Shown: positions 1 through 11,157 of the stretch, piece after piece | Layout of the letters: each line of letters starts with the position of its first letter | Numbering within the stretch: the stretch's first letter is position 1 | DNA from: Stomoxys calcitrans | Lineage: Eukaryota; Arthropoda; Insecta; Diptera; Muscidae | Reading direction: 5' to 3' | DNA: 64,000 bases | Assembly: GCF_963082655.1 (NCBI RefSeq) | Contig: NC_081552.1 | Location: 54,586,286 to 54,650,285, forward strand | Notes under the pieces: generated by a model | Told to the model about the DNA's origin: nothing | What the model saw: the letters and a program-made list of their open reading frames with translations, nothing else | Databases searched by the model: none | Program-made: the position numbers and the translations under genes

Positions 1-42
1 TTTTTGGCACAAAAAACACTATATTAACCACAGTACTTACTA

Positions 43-279
43 TTGGGTTGCCCAAAAAGTAATTGCGGATTTTTCATATAGTCGGCGTTGACAAATTTTT
101 TCACAGCTTGTGACTCTGTAATTGCATTCTTTCTTCTGTCAGTTATCAGCTGCTACTTTTAGCTTGCTTTAGAAAAAAAGTGTAAAAAAAGTATATTTGA
201 TTAAAGTTCATTTTAAATTCTATAAAAAATGCATTTACTTTCTTTAAAAAAATCCGCAATTACTTTTTGGGCAACCCAA
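43..279. mobile_element. 237-bp mariner-type MITE, copy 1
   Basis: A short non-coding element with terminal inverted repeats of about 30 bp, beginning TTGGGTTGCCCAAAAAGTAA and ending in its reverse complement. It is flanked by TA on both sides (41-42 and 280-281), the target-site duplication of Tc1/mariner elements. The subterminal sequence matches the 5' end of the broken mariner at 57358-58273, so it is best read as an internal-deletion derivative of that family. A second copy of the same length lies at 5191-5427. Confidence 0.9.
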
Positions 280-867
280 TATATACACTTTTCACTTCAC
301 TGCAAAGTTAAAAACACCCAAAAGCTTCACGATTTTGCGTAGAATAAACTAACTAACTGCGCATGTTGTAATGTAAAAAATGCAAGTAGGTATGCGTGTG
401 TGTTTTTCATTCTTTCTTTTGCACACAAGAAAGCATGTGAGCAAAAATGGAAAACAAACAAAGAAACGAGAAACAATCACAAAATGCTGAACCTCTTCGA
501 AGTATACATTAAGTAGTTTACTTAAACTTGACTTGGAAAATTCCCTCATCAAATTTTTAAAAATTGGGCAATTTTCATTGTATACTTACGTGGACATATT
601 TCAATAACATAATTTTTATATTTATGATAAAAATTATTAATATTATAACCATTTTCTTTACATGTATGAAACAATTTTTCATTAAAATAAGAACTTTCTT
701 TCATAAACGATCATATTCAACAATTTTTATTCATTAAGAATTTGCATAACATTAATGATTTTTCAATAAATAACAAAAATGTTCATAACATTTATGAACA
801 AAAGGTTATAAAAGCCGATCATTACATTTATGAAGGAAAATTCTCTATGTGTATGTGTCTCGTTATG
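280..867. other. AT-rich interval, no feature recognised
   Basis: Very AT-rich sequence with short direct repeats of the kind ttcataaa/atttatga. Only short chance reading frames are present. I see no gene or recognised repeat. Confidence 0.6.
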
Positions 868-2450
868 ATACCGAAAGCTATGCTTACCTCCTTATTATTT
901 TCTTTCAGTAATACCCTCGTCTTCTCCCGATCCGGATCTCCCCGTAGGATTTTCGCAGTCCTACCTACCGTTTCGCTGTTTCACAGGGTTACATGCGCAT
1001 TCGTCGCTCACGCACTTAACTCGGACTGCGTTGACCCGAAGCCCTTCGGGTCAACCAAGTTTATTGTCGGCAGTTCTCTGATCTTTACTGACAAATCTTC
1101 TGCTTTCTCATTTCCAGTTATTCCGCTAAGGCTGGGACCCAAACCATGCGGATAGGACTATCCTCAAAGAAGGTGTAATCTCCATCTTACATTCCAAGAC
1201 TGTACGCGTCCTGGATGTTATCGACCTGTTTACTGTCCGTAAAGATGTTCATCCTCGACGTCCTCGCGTTAACACTATATCACCTCACGCATCGCCCGAA
1301 TCTCCGCCTGCAGGACAGTGTTAAGGTCAGGTATTCTAAAACAGATCTCAGTCCCTGGATTCTCAATGTAGATCCTCAGACCCACTCTGTCCCCTAGCTT
1401 TGATCCATCCGTGTAACATGATCTTCCAGATTGCAATACTAGGGTTCCGTCAGTCAAAGGCTGTGCCGATGGCAGCAGTGCCTCTCTCCCGGTATCCTGT
1501 CGGAAACCTCTTCCATTCCTTCCAGGTTTCCTACCGTCGCCTCGATTAAACCGCGATAGTATGAACTGCTCCCATCCTCAATCCATGCTCTCATCGCCTT
1601 AAGTCTCATAGCCGCAGTGACTGCTTCACATTTAATCAGAACGTCAATGGGTCGGATATCTAGCATAGTCTCCAGTCCCCTAGTGGCCGTGGTCCCCATC
1701 GCTCCGCCAATGCCAAGACAACATGTTCTCTAAACTTGTTGTATGGTCCTAACGTTGCACTTTTTCTCTACGGCCTCTATACTTAGTGCCCAACATCTGT
1801 GAGCCTTCTCGGTACGATCCTGAATGTGGCACTTCCAATTCAGTTTCCTGTCCAAGATCACACCTAAGTATTTGTCGTTGTCAGATATCGATTTCAGTCT
1901 TTTCATGAGACCCACAATTTATCCACCTGTTCTTGAACATGTGGTTTAACCAGTCTGTAAGGACCCGGTCCACAAGGTGCTAGTCTAGGGATTGGATCAA
2001 TGTGTTGGCCCACACATTATTAAAAGCCCTCTCTATGTTACTGCATACCGTTAATGTGTACGTCTTACAATCGAAGGATTCTTTCTCGTGGAGGGCAGTC
2101 TCGACCCATCTTCCCTTTACACAGGCTTGCTGTTTGTTTTTGAGCAGTTCGCTGGATGTCCTACTTCTCATCATTATTCCAAGATCCCGGTGTCTTCGTG
2201 AGTCCCGTCATATCCTGTGGAAAATGGTTTTTCATCAAAAGACTTAACATGTCCTCCGTTGTCTCTGCTCTCACTCCCATGTTTTTGAGAGAAACTTTTC
2301 CATCTTAAAAAGTCTGTGGACCTCTTTCCCAATATTGCGAATCTTCCCGGCCATCCAGGGTTTCTCTTAGGCTTATTTCCTTTCCCGAAGAGGACAACTA
2401 TCTTCGAAAGACTCCCACCAGTGCAGCCGTAGTCCTGTTGTTCGATCTAT
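868..2450 (-). mobile_element. Non-LTR retrotransposon A, C-terminal ORF2 fragment (copy 1)
   Basis: Minus-strand remnant of an RNase-H-containing non-LTR retrotransposon of the I/Jockey superfamily. From high to low coordinate it encodes the end of the reverse transcriptase (KYLGVILDRKLNWKCHIQ near 1850), the linker with GLETMLDIRPIDVLIKCEA (near 1670), the RNase H start SCYTDGSKLGDRVGLRIYIE (near 1410) and part of the C-terminal region. Reading is broken by frameshifts and stops, so no functional protein is expected. The stretch from about 958 to 2450 is repeated directly at 2451-4112. The left end lines up with the other A copy at 27246-27898, but the true 3' UTR seen there is missing here. 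Confidence 0.8.
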
Positions 2451-4112
2451 GTCCTACCTACCGTTTCGCTGTTTCACAGGGTTACATGCGCATTCGTCGC
2501 TCACGCACTTAACTCGGACTGCGTTGACCCGAAGCCCTTCGGGTCAACCAAGTTTATTGTCGGCAGTTCTCTGATCTTTACTGACAAATCTTCTGCTTTC
2601 TCATTTCCAGTTATTCCGCTAAGGCTGGGACCCAAACCATGCGGATAGGACTATCCTCAAAGAAGGTGTAATCTCCATCTTACATTCCAAGACTGTACGC
2701 GTCCTGGATGTTATCGACCTGTTTACTGTCCGTAAAGATGTTCATCCTCGACGTCCTCGCGTTAACACTATATCACCTCACGCATCGCCCGAATCTCCGC
2801 CTGTAGGACAGTGTTAAGGTCAAGTATTCTAAAACAGATCTCAGTCCCTGGATTCTCAATGTAGATCCTCAGACCCACTCTGTCCCCTAGCTTTGATCCA
2901 TCCGTGTAACATGATCTTCCAGATTGCGATACAAGGGTTCCGTCAGTCAAAGGCTGTGCCGATTTCAGCAGTGCCTCTCTCCCGGTATCCTGTCGGAAAC
3001 CTCTTCCATTCCTTCCAGGTTTCCTACCGTCGCCTCGATTAAACCGCGATGGTATGAACTGCTCCCATCCTCAATCCATGCTCCCATCGCCTTAAGTCTC
3101 ATAGCCGCAGTGACTGCTTCACATTTAATCAGAACGTCAATGGGTCGGATATCTAGCATAGTCTCCAGTCCCCTAGTGGCCGTGGTCCCCATCGCTCCGC
3201 CAATGCCAAGACAACATGTTCTCTAAACTTGTTGTATGGTCCTAACGTTGCACTTTTTCTCTACGGCCTCTATACTTAGTGCCCAACATCTGTGAGCCTT
3301 CTCGGTACGATCCTGAATGTGGCACTTCCAATTCACTTTCCTGTCCAAGATCAACCTAAGTATTTGTCGTTGTCAGATATCGATTTCAGTCTTTTCATGA
3401 GACCCACAATTTATCCACCTGTTCTTGAACATGTGGTTTAACCAGTCTGTAAGGACCCGGTCCACAAGGTGCTAGTCTAGGGATTGGATCAATGTGTTGG
3501 CCCACACATTATTAAAAACCCTCTCATGTTACTGCATACCGTTAATGTGTACGTCTTACAATCGAAGGATTCTTTCTCGTGGTGGGCAGTTCCGACCGAT
3601 CTTCCCTTTACATAGGCTTGCTGTTTGTTTTTGAGCAGTTCGCTGGATGTCCTACTTATTCCAAGATCCCGGTGTCTTCGTGAGTCCCGTCATATCCTGT
3701 GGAAAATGGTTTTTCATCAAAAGACTCAACATGTCCTCCGTAGTCTCTGCTCTCACTCCCATGTTTTTGAGAGAAACTTTTCCATCTTGGCGGCGTCATT
3801 AACGATATCGACCTGTTTGCTGAAAAGCTTCCAGGAGGCACGTTTTGCCGCTCTGGTAATCTTATTATATTCCTTTAGCTGTGTGTAATACACATCCCAA
3901 TATACTTCCGCTTTTTAACGACGTGCTCTGAAAAAAAATCTGCGGACCTCTTTCCCAATATTGCGAATCTCTCCGGTCATCCAGGGGTTTTCTTGGGCTG
4001 ATTTCCTTTCCCGAAGAGGACAACTATCTTCGAAGAAAGCAGTGCAGCCGTAGTCCTGTTGACATTGTCGTCAATGTCTTCCGGAAGCTTATCGTATTCG
4101 ATCTATGTCCTG
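2451..4112 (-). mobile_element. Non-LTR retrotransposon A, tandem second copy
   Basis: Direct repeat of the preceding segment at an offset of 1493 bp, with the same broken RT C-terminal and RNase H segments (TDGSKLGDRVGL near 2900). Differences from copy 1 are scattered single bases plus a block at about 3787-3930 that is absent from copy 1, so copy 1 carries a deletion near its end or copy 2 a gain. The end, reading ttcgatctatgtcct, matches the end of copy 1, which supports a tandem duplication rather than two independent insertions. Confidence 0.8.
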
Positions 4113-4124
4113 ACTTGGAACAAT

Positions 4125-5157
4125 ATTTTTATTTAGGAGTCGATTTTGGAGGAAATATAGATTGGCTCTCGATGTGGTTGGCGTAGATGAACTTGATATT
4201 GATCATGTTAATAAGGAATTTTGGTACCCTAAATCGGAATATAAGTTGAAGCCCCATGTGTTATCTGCCGAGCAACAGAATCAGCTGAATGAAGTTATTA
4301 GAAGTTTTGAGGAGAAAGGTCTTGGTCGTACCACACGAGAAGTGCAAATTATCAATAGAAGGAGCAGTTCCAGTAAAAGATAGGTGATATCCCATTTCTC
4401 CAGCGGTCCAAGCAATAGTTTATAAGGAAATGTATACTATGTTAGAGTTAGGCGCAATAGAAGAAGTGAGAGCCCTTGGTCGAATAAAACTACAGTCGTC
4501 AGAAAGGCAGCCAAACATCGATTTTGTCTGGACGCACGAAAGATTAATAAGCAAACTGTTAGAAATTCCCTCCAAAATATTGTAATTACGACCGCTGCAG
4601 TTGAATCATTCGACTTTGACTACTGCCCCTCTATTATTGCATGCGGATTTTTCAAAACGGTTCTACATCCATTGCGATGCGTCCGATTATGGAATTGGAG
4701 CAGTTTTGTATCAACTTAATATTGCGAATGAAAACATCCAATAGCATTCTCAAAAGCTCAACTCATGCCAAAAGAATTATACATTCACAGAGAAAGAATG
4801 GCAAGGACTGGCGGCAGTGATGGCCATAAAAAAAATTAGACCCTATCTGGAAATGATGCCGTTTACTGTAATAACAGATTACGCCAGTTTGAAGTGGCTT
4901 ATGTCACTAAGGGATTTGAACGGTCGTCTTGCTAGATGGTTATTACAATTGCAGGCTTTTAACTTTGAAATCGAAAATCGCAAAGGAAGTGAGAATGTTG
5001 TGGCAGACATGTTGTCAAGGGTACCTTGTGTATCCGTGGAAGAGATTAGTAAAGAAGAACTACTTGATTTTGAAACTACAGAGTTTGAATGCGATGAATA
5101 TAAAGAATTGATTAATACGGTTGAAGAAAACGCAGAGGCTACCTGATTTAAGGATAT
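4125..5157 (+). pseudogene. pol: Degraded Ty3/gypsy pol (RT and RNase H remnant)
   Basis: Plus-strand fragments of a Ty3/gypsy polyprotein. Near 4162-4350 the pre-RT segment reads FEEKGLGRTT; near 4490-4560 comes a piece resembling VVRKAAKHRFCLDARKIN, the start of the RT fingers. The RT core with the catalytic YxDD is absent, because sequence jumps near 4575-4600 to the RNase H region, where ITDYASLKWLM and the LADMLSR-like end (near 5010) are clear. Several frameshifts and stops separate the pieces. It is more diverged than Gypsy-1 or Gypsy-2 below and no LTR was found beside it. It is an old truncated relic. Confidence 0.8.
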
Positions 5158-5190
5158 GATTAAGGTGCAATACTAGGGTTAGGTATACTA

Positions 5191-5427
5191 TTGGGTTGCC
5201 CAAAAAGTAATTACGGATTTTTCATATAGTCGGCGTTGACAAATTTTTTCACAGCTTGTGACTCTGTAATTGTATTCTTTCTTCTATCAGTTATCAGCTG
5301 TTACTTTTAGCTTGCTTTAGAAAAAAGTGTAAAAAAAAGTATATTTGGTTAAAGTTCATTCTAAGCTTTATTAAAAATTAAGTTACTTTCTTTTAAAAAA
5401 TCCGCAATTACTTTTTGGGCAACCCAA
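5191..5427. mobile_element. 237-bp mariner-type MITE, copy 2
   Basis: Same family, length and terminal inverted repeats as 43-279, with TA duplications at 5189-5190 and 5428-5429. It has no coding capacity. Confidence 0.9.
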
Positions 5428-7314
5428 TAGATGATAAACTATCATAAGTGTGCCCGTTCCATGTTTGTTGTATAACACCTGATTGTATCTGGATAGCATT
5501 GTGGTAATGACTGAAACTCACTGAGATATTTTAACTTTTTTGTAAGTTTATGTCCAATTTTTAGATCATTGGTCATGATTTTAGACTCATTTACTCGCAA
5601 TTATACACCAATTTTCTTGTAAATATTCTTTTTTTATGATTATACAGTTCCTAGTAATTCTACACCTTTTTTAGTTGATTTTAATTTTTTAGTAATTATA
5701 TCTTTACTACCTAATGTTACTCTTTCACCAATGACATTGAATCACTATCACATTCACAGTGTGATAGATGTTTTTTTTTTCAGTGTATGATATTTTCTAG
5801 AAATTTTCTTGCCATGTACTATGCGGATAATAGATTTAATTTTGGCTTTATCATATCTCCTCTATAGAGTCGAATCTACACACAATATGTGTGTGGTAAA
5901 TAAAATGCCCATGAAATTTTTTTTTAAGTGTAGCCGATACCATCTTCCGAACGGAGGGATCCATTGACCAGAACGAAAGCAAGAGGCCAAAAGATACTGT
6001 GACTCACCTTAAGGTGAATTAGTTTCAGTCATATGGCCATCAGCATTGGGAAATCCCCGTGATCATGTTCTGCAATATGGTAAGAACGGACACAACGTGA
6101 TTTTTTCTTTATAATAGAATACACAGTTGACTTCCCTAATGTTGGAATTTAAGTATGCCCGGCTTGAGGATCTCAGGGCGTGGGAGTTTCCCACGTGAGA
6201 TCAATATAGATACAGGTTTTCGCCCGGCCTCAAGAACCACCTTCTTTTTACTTTGCACAAATTTGGGAGTGAGGGGAATGTTTGTGGAGTTTTTTTATAC
6301 AACCCACCACAAAATGCTGCGATTATTATTTTTTCGTTCTTTATCCCAGGGAGGGAGAGTGGATCTTTTTTTGTTGTCTTATTGTCCACCCAATTCGCTC
6401 ATGTTGCCTTGATGGTGAAAGGGGGGCTGCCTTGCGGGGGGAAGAGGGGGATGCTTATTATGGAGGGATGAATTTTTCCCATCCCGGGTCTCCACAATTC
6501 CTCGTTGGTGGCATGGACTACAGAAATCATGGTTACGAAAACAACAAAATGTGGTGTAAGGTACATGTTGGATGGTTTTAGGGAGGTTTTGATCCAGGAT
6601 AGTAGGTAAGAAATAAAAGGTTTGGACCACAATTTAGAATAGGATGGATATAGACGGCCCTTAGAGATATTACAGGAATGGGACGACTAGGACTTGTATT
6701 TAGGTATTGTTGAAAATGAAAATGGCTGATTTTAAGGAAATTTTTCCCAAGCGAACTCTGGGAAGCGAATAAGGAACCATTGCAGAAGTTGCCATCAGCG
6801 AGTTCAGACGGACATTACGTTATTATTGAGATCGAATACTTTTTGAAACAAAATGCAGATAAAGTGAAAATAGTACGCGCCAAACTATAACGGCCCTATT
6901 GTGAACTATTGATTTATAGTTAAAGACTTTATAAGTGAATATACACAAATTTAGAAGGTCGGTAAATATGCACTAAAGAAGCATGAGATTAATCGTTCAA
7001 TGTAAAAAATAAATTCAAATAAAGAGGAAAGCTTAAAGCTTAAGCTTAAAGCTTAATGTAAATTGATAAAAAATATTTACAAAAGCGACTAATCTTACGA
7101 AATTGACCTGTGTACCTGGGAGAAGTAGCAGTAATTAATGCATCTGAGGACCGGGGAAGGAAAATAATTGATAAAAGGTTCCAACAACATTGTAAAAAGT
7201 AGAAAGCGTATCATTCCTGTTTATATATTTGAATGGTGGTAAAGTTTATACCCCAGTCCAGCATTCCCAATTAACCTTTATTTTTAATGGTAGTACGCCA
7301 ATGAAGGCAATATT
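5428..7314. other. Non-coding interval without recognised gene
   Basis: AT-rich DNA with a GC-richer island at about 5930-6560. Overlapping short frames on both strands around 6150-6630 show no family motifs and no codon pattern I trust. Around 7025-7060 there is a short aagctt-rich repeat run. I cannot assign any of this. Confidence 0.5.
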
Positions 7315-7467
7315 TAAAAGAGAAACCATACACGCAAACAACAAGAAATTGCGCGAACTAGTCACATACACAAAATCAGAGTTGCACTAATCGCTGACTT
7401 TGACAGATAGTGCACTCAATATTTTGTTGTTGGGCAACAGCCACTACCTGTAAATGAATATATTTTG
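7315..7467 (-). repeat. Family F short interspersed repeat, partial, inverted
   Basis: Minus-strand partial copy of a repeat seen again at 9379-9620, 48243-48456, 48481-48724, 55948-56052 and 63452-63620. Recognisable core words are GTGCACTATCTGTCAAA and TTTTGTTGTTGGGCAAC. It faces the plus-strand copy at 9379-9620 across a DINE-1-like element. Confidence 0.7.
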
Positions 7468-7958
7468 ACATTGCCCGGACTCTATGGGCAATTGATTGAA
7501 GGCTGGGTTGCCATAGTGTGCGCTGGTTCAGTATTCTCGGGAAAATTCCTCGAGACTAAATGTATGAAAAACAAAAGAGTAATTTATAATTTGTCCTAAT
7601 GTGGGTATAGTAATTTGTGTTATTGACGTTTCAAGTATTTATTTTATTATCTTTACATTATTTTATTGACCTTATTAAATTAAGAAATAACTGCAAAGAG
7701 AGATTCGCAGTTGTAAAGAATATATCAGTCATAACGAGAATAATATCGGTTCGGTTAGAATAAATACCCAGCTTCAAGGAATCGATTTGGTTCAAATGGA
7801 AAAAAAAGAAAGAGAATAGATGATTAATACATAAAAAATAAAACAAGAGTTTTTTTTTACTAACCAAAATTTAATGAAATATTTATAGTATAAACCTACA
7901 TTTTATTTAATTGTCTTAATACAATTATTTATTACTATAATATACTTATTAATGTCAA

Positions 7959-9254
7959 ACAAGTAAAAAGGGGTTAAGTTCGGCAGGGCCGAACTTTGGA
8001 TACCCACCACCTCGGGTATATTTGTAAACCACCTTTCATCAAAATGCGGTGAAAATTGCATACCTTATGTCCCATAGCAGTTATATCGATATATGTTCCG
8101 ATTTGGACCAAATGCTAATTAGTACAAGTCATTGGTCTTTTTTGTAGCTAAATCTAAAAATAAACCGATCTGAACCATAAACGACAAGGATCTCGAAAAA
8201 CCTCACATAAGTCACTGTGTCAAGTTGAAGTTGAAGAAGGACATCGAAGGACCTAACACAACTCACTGTCTAAAATTTCAGCGACATCGGACAGTAAATG
8301 CGCCTTTCATGGCCCCAAAACCTAAAACAAAGAGATCTTTCTATATGGCAGCTATCTCCAAATCTGGACCGATCTGTGCCATATTGCTGAAGTATGTCGA
8401 GGGGCTTAACTTAACTCACTGTCCCAAATTTTGGCGACATCGGACAATAAATGCGCCTTTTATGGGCCCAAAACCCTATATCTAGAGAGATATATGGCAG
8501 CTATATCCAAATTTGGACCAATCAGGGCCAAATTGAAGAAATATGTCAAAGGCCCTAAGACAACTCACTGTCTCAAATTTCAGCAAAATCAGATAAAAAG
8601 TGTGGCTTTTATGGGCCTAAGACCCTAAATCGGAGGATCGGTCTATATGGCAGTTATATCCAAATCTGGACCGATCTGGGGCAAATTGACGAAGGATATC
8701 GAAGGGCCTAACACAACTCACTGTCCCAAATTTCAGCAAAATCGGATAATAAATGTGGCTTTTAAGACCTAAAACCTAAATGTGGCCTAAGACCCTAAAT
8801 CGGAGGATCGGTTTATATGGCCGCTATAACCAAATCTGAACCGATCTGGGCCAAATTTACGAAGGATGTCGAAGGGCCTAACACAACTCACTGTCTCATA
8901 TTTCAACAAAACCGGATAATAAATGTGGCTTTTATGGGCCTAAGACCCTAAATCGGCGGATCGGTCTATATGGGGGCTATATCTAGATATAGTCCGATAT
9001 AGCCCATCTTCGAACTTAACCTGCTTATGCAAAGTTTCAGCTCAATATCTCTATTTTTAAAGACTGTAGAGTGATTTTAATAGACAGAAGGACAGACGGA
9101 CGGACATGATCGTCTTAGACATCTAGATCGTCTTAGATTTTTACGCTGATCAAGAATCTATATACTTTATAGAGTCGGAAATGGATATTTCGATAAGTTA
9201 CAAACGGAATGACAAAATGAATATACCCCCATCCTTCGGTGGTGGGTATAAAAA
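7959..9254 (+). mobile_element. DINE-1/Helentron-like element with internal tandem repeats
   Basis: Starts with the palindromic ttcggcagggccgaa and tggatacccaccacc, and ends with gacagacggacggacatgat, a gatcaagaatctatatactt block and atacccccatccttcggtgg. The 3' block resembles the conserved core of Drosophila INE-1/DINE-1. Between about 8200 and 8950 lie five to six degenerate tandem units of about 150-170 bp, each containing aactcactgtcycaaatttc followed by cggtctatatggcagctata-like words. DINE elements are known to have this layout of short structured ends and a central minisatellite. There is no real coding sequence. Confidence 0.75.
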
Positions 9255-9378
9255 TTGGTTATTTAATGTTTAGGTTAGTAAATTTTAATATAATGGCAGT
9301 ACATGATTTGAAAACTGATTGAAAATTTGATTAGGAAATTTTATGACAATGGTCGGGCGGGCGACTGGAGGTAACATC

Positions 9379-9620
9379 AAGATATATTTATTTGCAGGTA
9401 GTGGCAGTTGCCAAACAACAAAATATTGAGTGCACTATCTGTCAAAATTAGTGAAAAGTGCAACTCAGATTTTGAGTACGTTACTAGTTCGCGCCATTTT
9501 TCGTTCTTTGTGTGGGATGGTTCTCAAGTATAATACACACACACAACCAAAACTCGTTGACACATAGTGCACTTCGCGAAAAAAATTGTACTCAGCTGTT
9601 TACGGTACACTACCTGGTAA
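9379..9620 (+). repeat. Family F repeat, complete-looking copy
   Basis: A 242-bp repeat from aagatatatttatttgcagg to acactacctggtaac. Its ends are imperfectly inverted (caggtagtg against cactacctg). Internally, gtgcactatctgtcaa near the left is answered by a near reverse complement, ttgacacatagtgcac, near the right, so the transcript could fold. It is non-coding and probably a small non-autonomous DNA element; the target duplication could not be fixed because all copies share left flank sequence. Confidence 0.65.
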
Positions 9621-9681
9621 CAAACGTACTATAAGATAAAAAACAGATGCCGAAACTATACACCAAGCATCATAAATATAA

Positions 9682-10480
9682 CAAGTAAAAGCGTGCTAAG
9701 TTCGGCCGGGCCGAATCTTTTATACCCTCCACCATGGATCGCATTTGTCGAGTTCTTTTCCCAGCATCTTTTCTTAGGCAAAAAAGGATATAAGAAAAGA
9801 TTTGCACTGCTATTAGAGCGATATCCAGATATGGTCCGGTTTGGACCACAATTATATTATATGTTGGAGACCTGTGTAAAATGTCAGCCAATTCGAATAA
9901 GAAATGCGCCCTTTGGAGGCTCAAGAAGTTAAATAGAGAGATCGATTTATATGGGAGCTGTATCGGGCTATAGACAGATTCAGACCATAATAAACACGTA
10001 AGTTGATGGTCATGAGAGGATCCGTCGTACATAATGTAAGGCAAATCGGATAATAATTGCGACCTCTAGAAGCTCAAGAAGTCAAGACCCAAGATCGGTT
10101 TATATGGCAACTATATCAGGTTATGGACCGATTTGAACCATACTTGGCACAGTTGTTGGATATCATAACAAAACACGTCGTGCAAAATTTCATTCCAATC
10201 GGATAAGAATTGCGACCTCTAGAAGCTCAAGAAGTCAAGACCCAAGATCGGTTTATATGACAGCTATATCAGGTTATGAACCGATTTGAACCATACTTGG
10301 CACAGTTGTTGGATATTATAACAAAACACGTCGTGCAAAATTTCATTCCAATCGGATAAGAATTGTGTACTCTAGAGGCTCAAGAAGTCAAGACCCAAGA
10401 TCGGTTTATATGGCAGCTATATCAAAACATGGACCAATAGAGCCCATTTACAATACCAACCGACCTACACTAATAAGAAG
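9682..10480 (+). mobile_element. DINE-1/Helentron-like element, second subfamily, 3'-truncated
   Basis: Begins with aagttcggccgggccgaatc followed by tataccctccaccatgg. It holds two and a half tandem units of about 153 bp (from about 10060) built on agaagctcaagaagtcaaga, gatcggtttatatgg and ttggcacagttgttggatat. The conserved 3' block with gacagacggacgg is missing: similarity stops in the aataagaagtatttgtg region. The missing end type is present at 62190-62510. Confidence 0.75.
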
Positions 10481-11000
10481 TATTTGTGGAAGGTCAACTA
10501 TATTTCCTCAAAACATTTATATTTTACAAAACTTAAAACAGTTTTATAGTAGGTTTATATGGCAGTTCTATAAAGTAAATCTGTCATATAAGACCACTTT
10601 AACGCTGCTTCAAGTTTTGTGAGCATTAAATTATAACTGAAAAAAATAAAAAATAAATTATAACTGAAAAACGAAAAACCTTTAAAATCCAAACAAATAT
10701 TGACGGGTTTTTATTTTATTTTGTTTAATTTTACTTTATTTAATTTTTTATATTTTATTCACTTATGATAGTAATACAAAAGGCTTCACGGCCAAAAACG
10801 TAGTACTAAGAATAAATTGTCAAATAGAAAAACTTATACGAACATATATATACAAACTTTATACATAGTCAATTACAAAATCATATACGAAAATCAAATC
10901 AGTTAAAAATTAAAAAGTTAAACCTTACCCGTCCTTAAGCATAGTCCTTACCCGGTAAGCATTGCAAAAAAAAGGTATCCAAAAAGACAATTAAGTGGAC
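10481..11000. other. AT-rich interval, probable 3' UTR of non-LTR element C
   Basis: AT-rich, non-coding. It lies directly downstream, on the minus strand, of the last codon of element C (stop at 11001-11003), so part of it is probably that element's 3' untranslated tail. No tail repeat or target duplication was identified. Confidence 0.4.
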
Positions 11001-11157
11001 TCAGAAGAAAAATAGTCTAGAGTTTAGGCGAAAAACATAATCATCAGGTGAAAATATTCGTACCTCAGTTGGCAATAAATTTAAACATCTCGCCACACGA
11101 ATTGCAAAAGATATCTCAAATATAAACCTGGACATGCGGGGCAACAAGATATAAGTA
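11001..11157 (-). pseudogene. Non-LTR element C, ORF2 C-terminus (downstream of Gypsy-1)
   Basis: Minus-strand reading frame ending at 11001 with SFAIRVARCLNLLPTEVRIF, the typical C-terminal motif of Jockey-like non-LTR ORF2 proteins. It is cut off at 11157 by the Gypsy-1 LTR. If Gypsy-1 and one copy of its AGTA duplication are removed, the reading frame runs straight into this piece from 19946 (FSRSSRST then YILLPRMSRF). This is direct evidence that Gypsy-1 landed inside this ORF. Confidence 0.8.

Noticed and set aside
6155..6632. Cluster of short frames on both strands around 6.2-6.6 kb
   Set aside because: They overlap each other on opposite strands, no motif or splice pattern supports any one of them; the GC-richer composition alone explains them.
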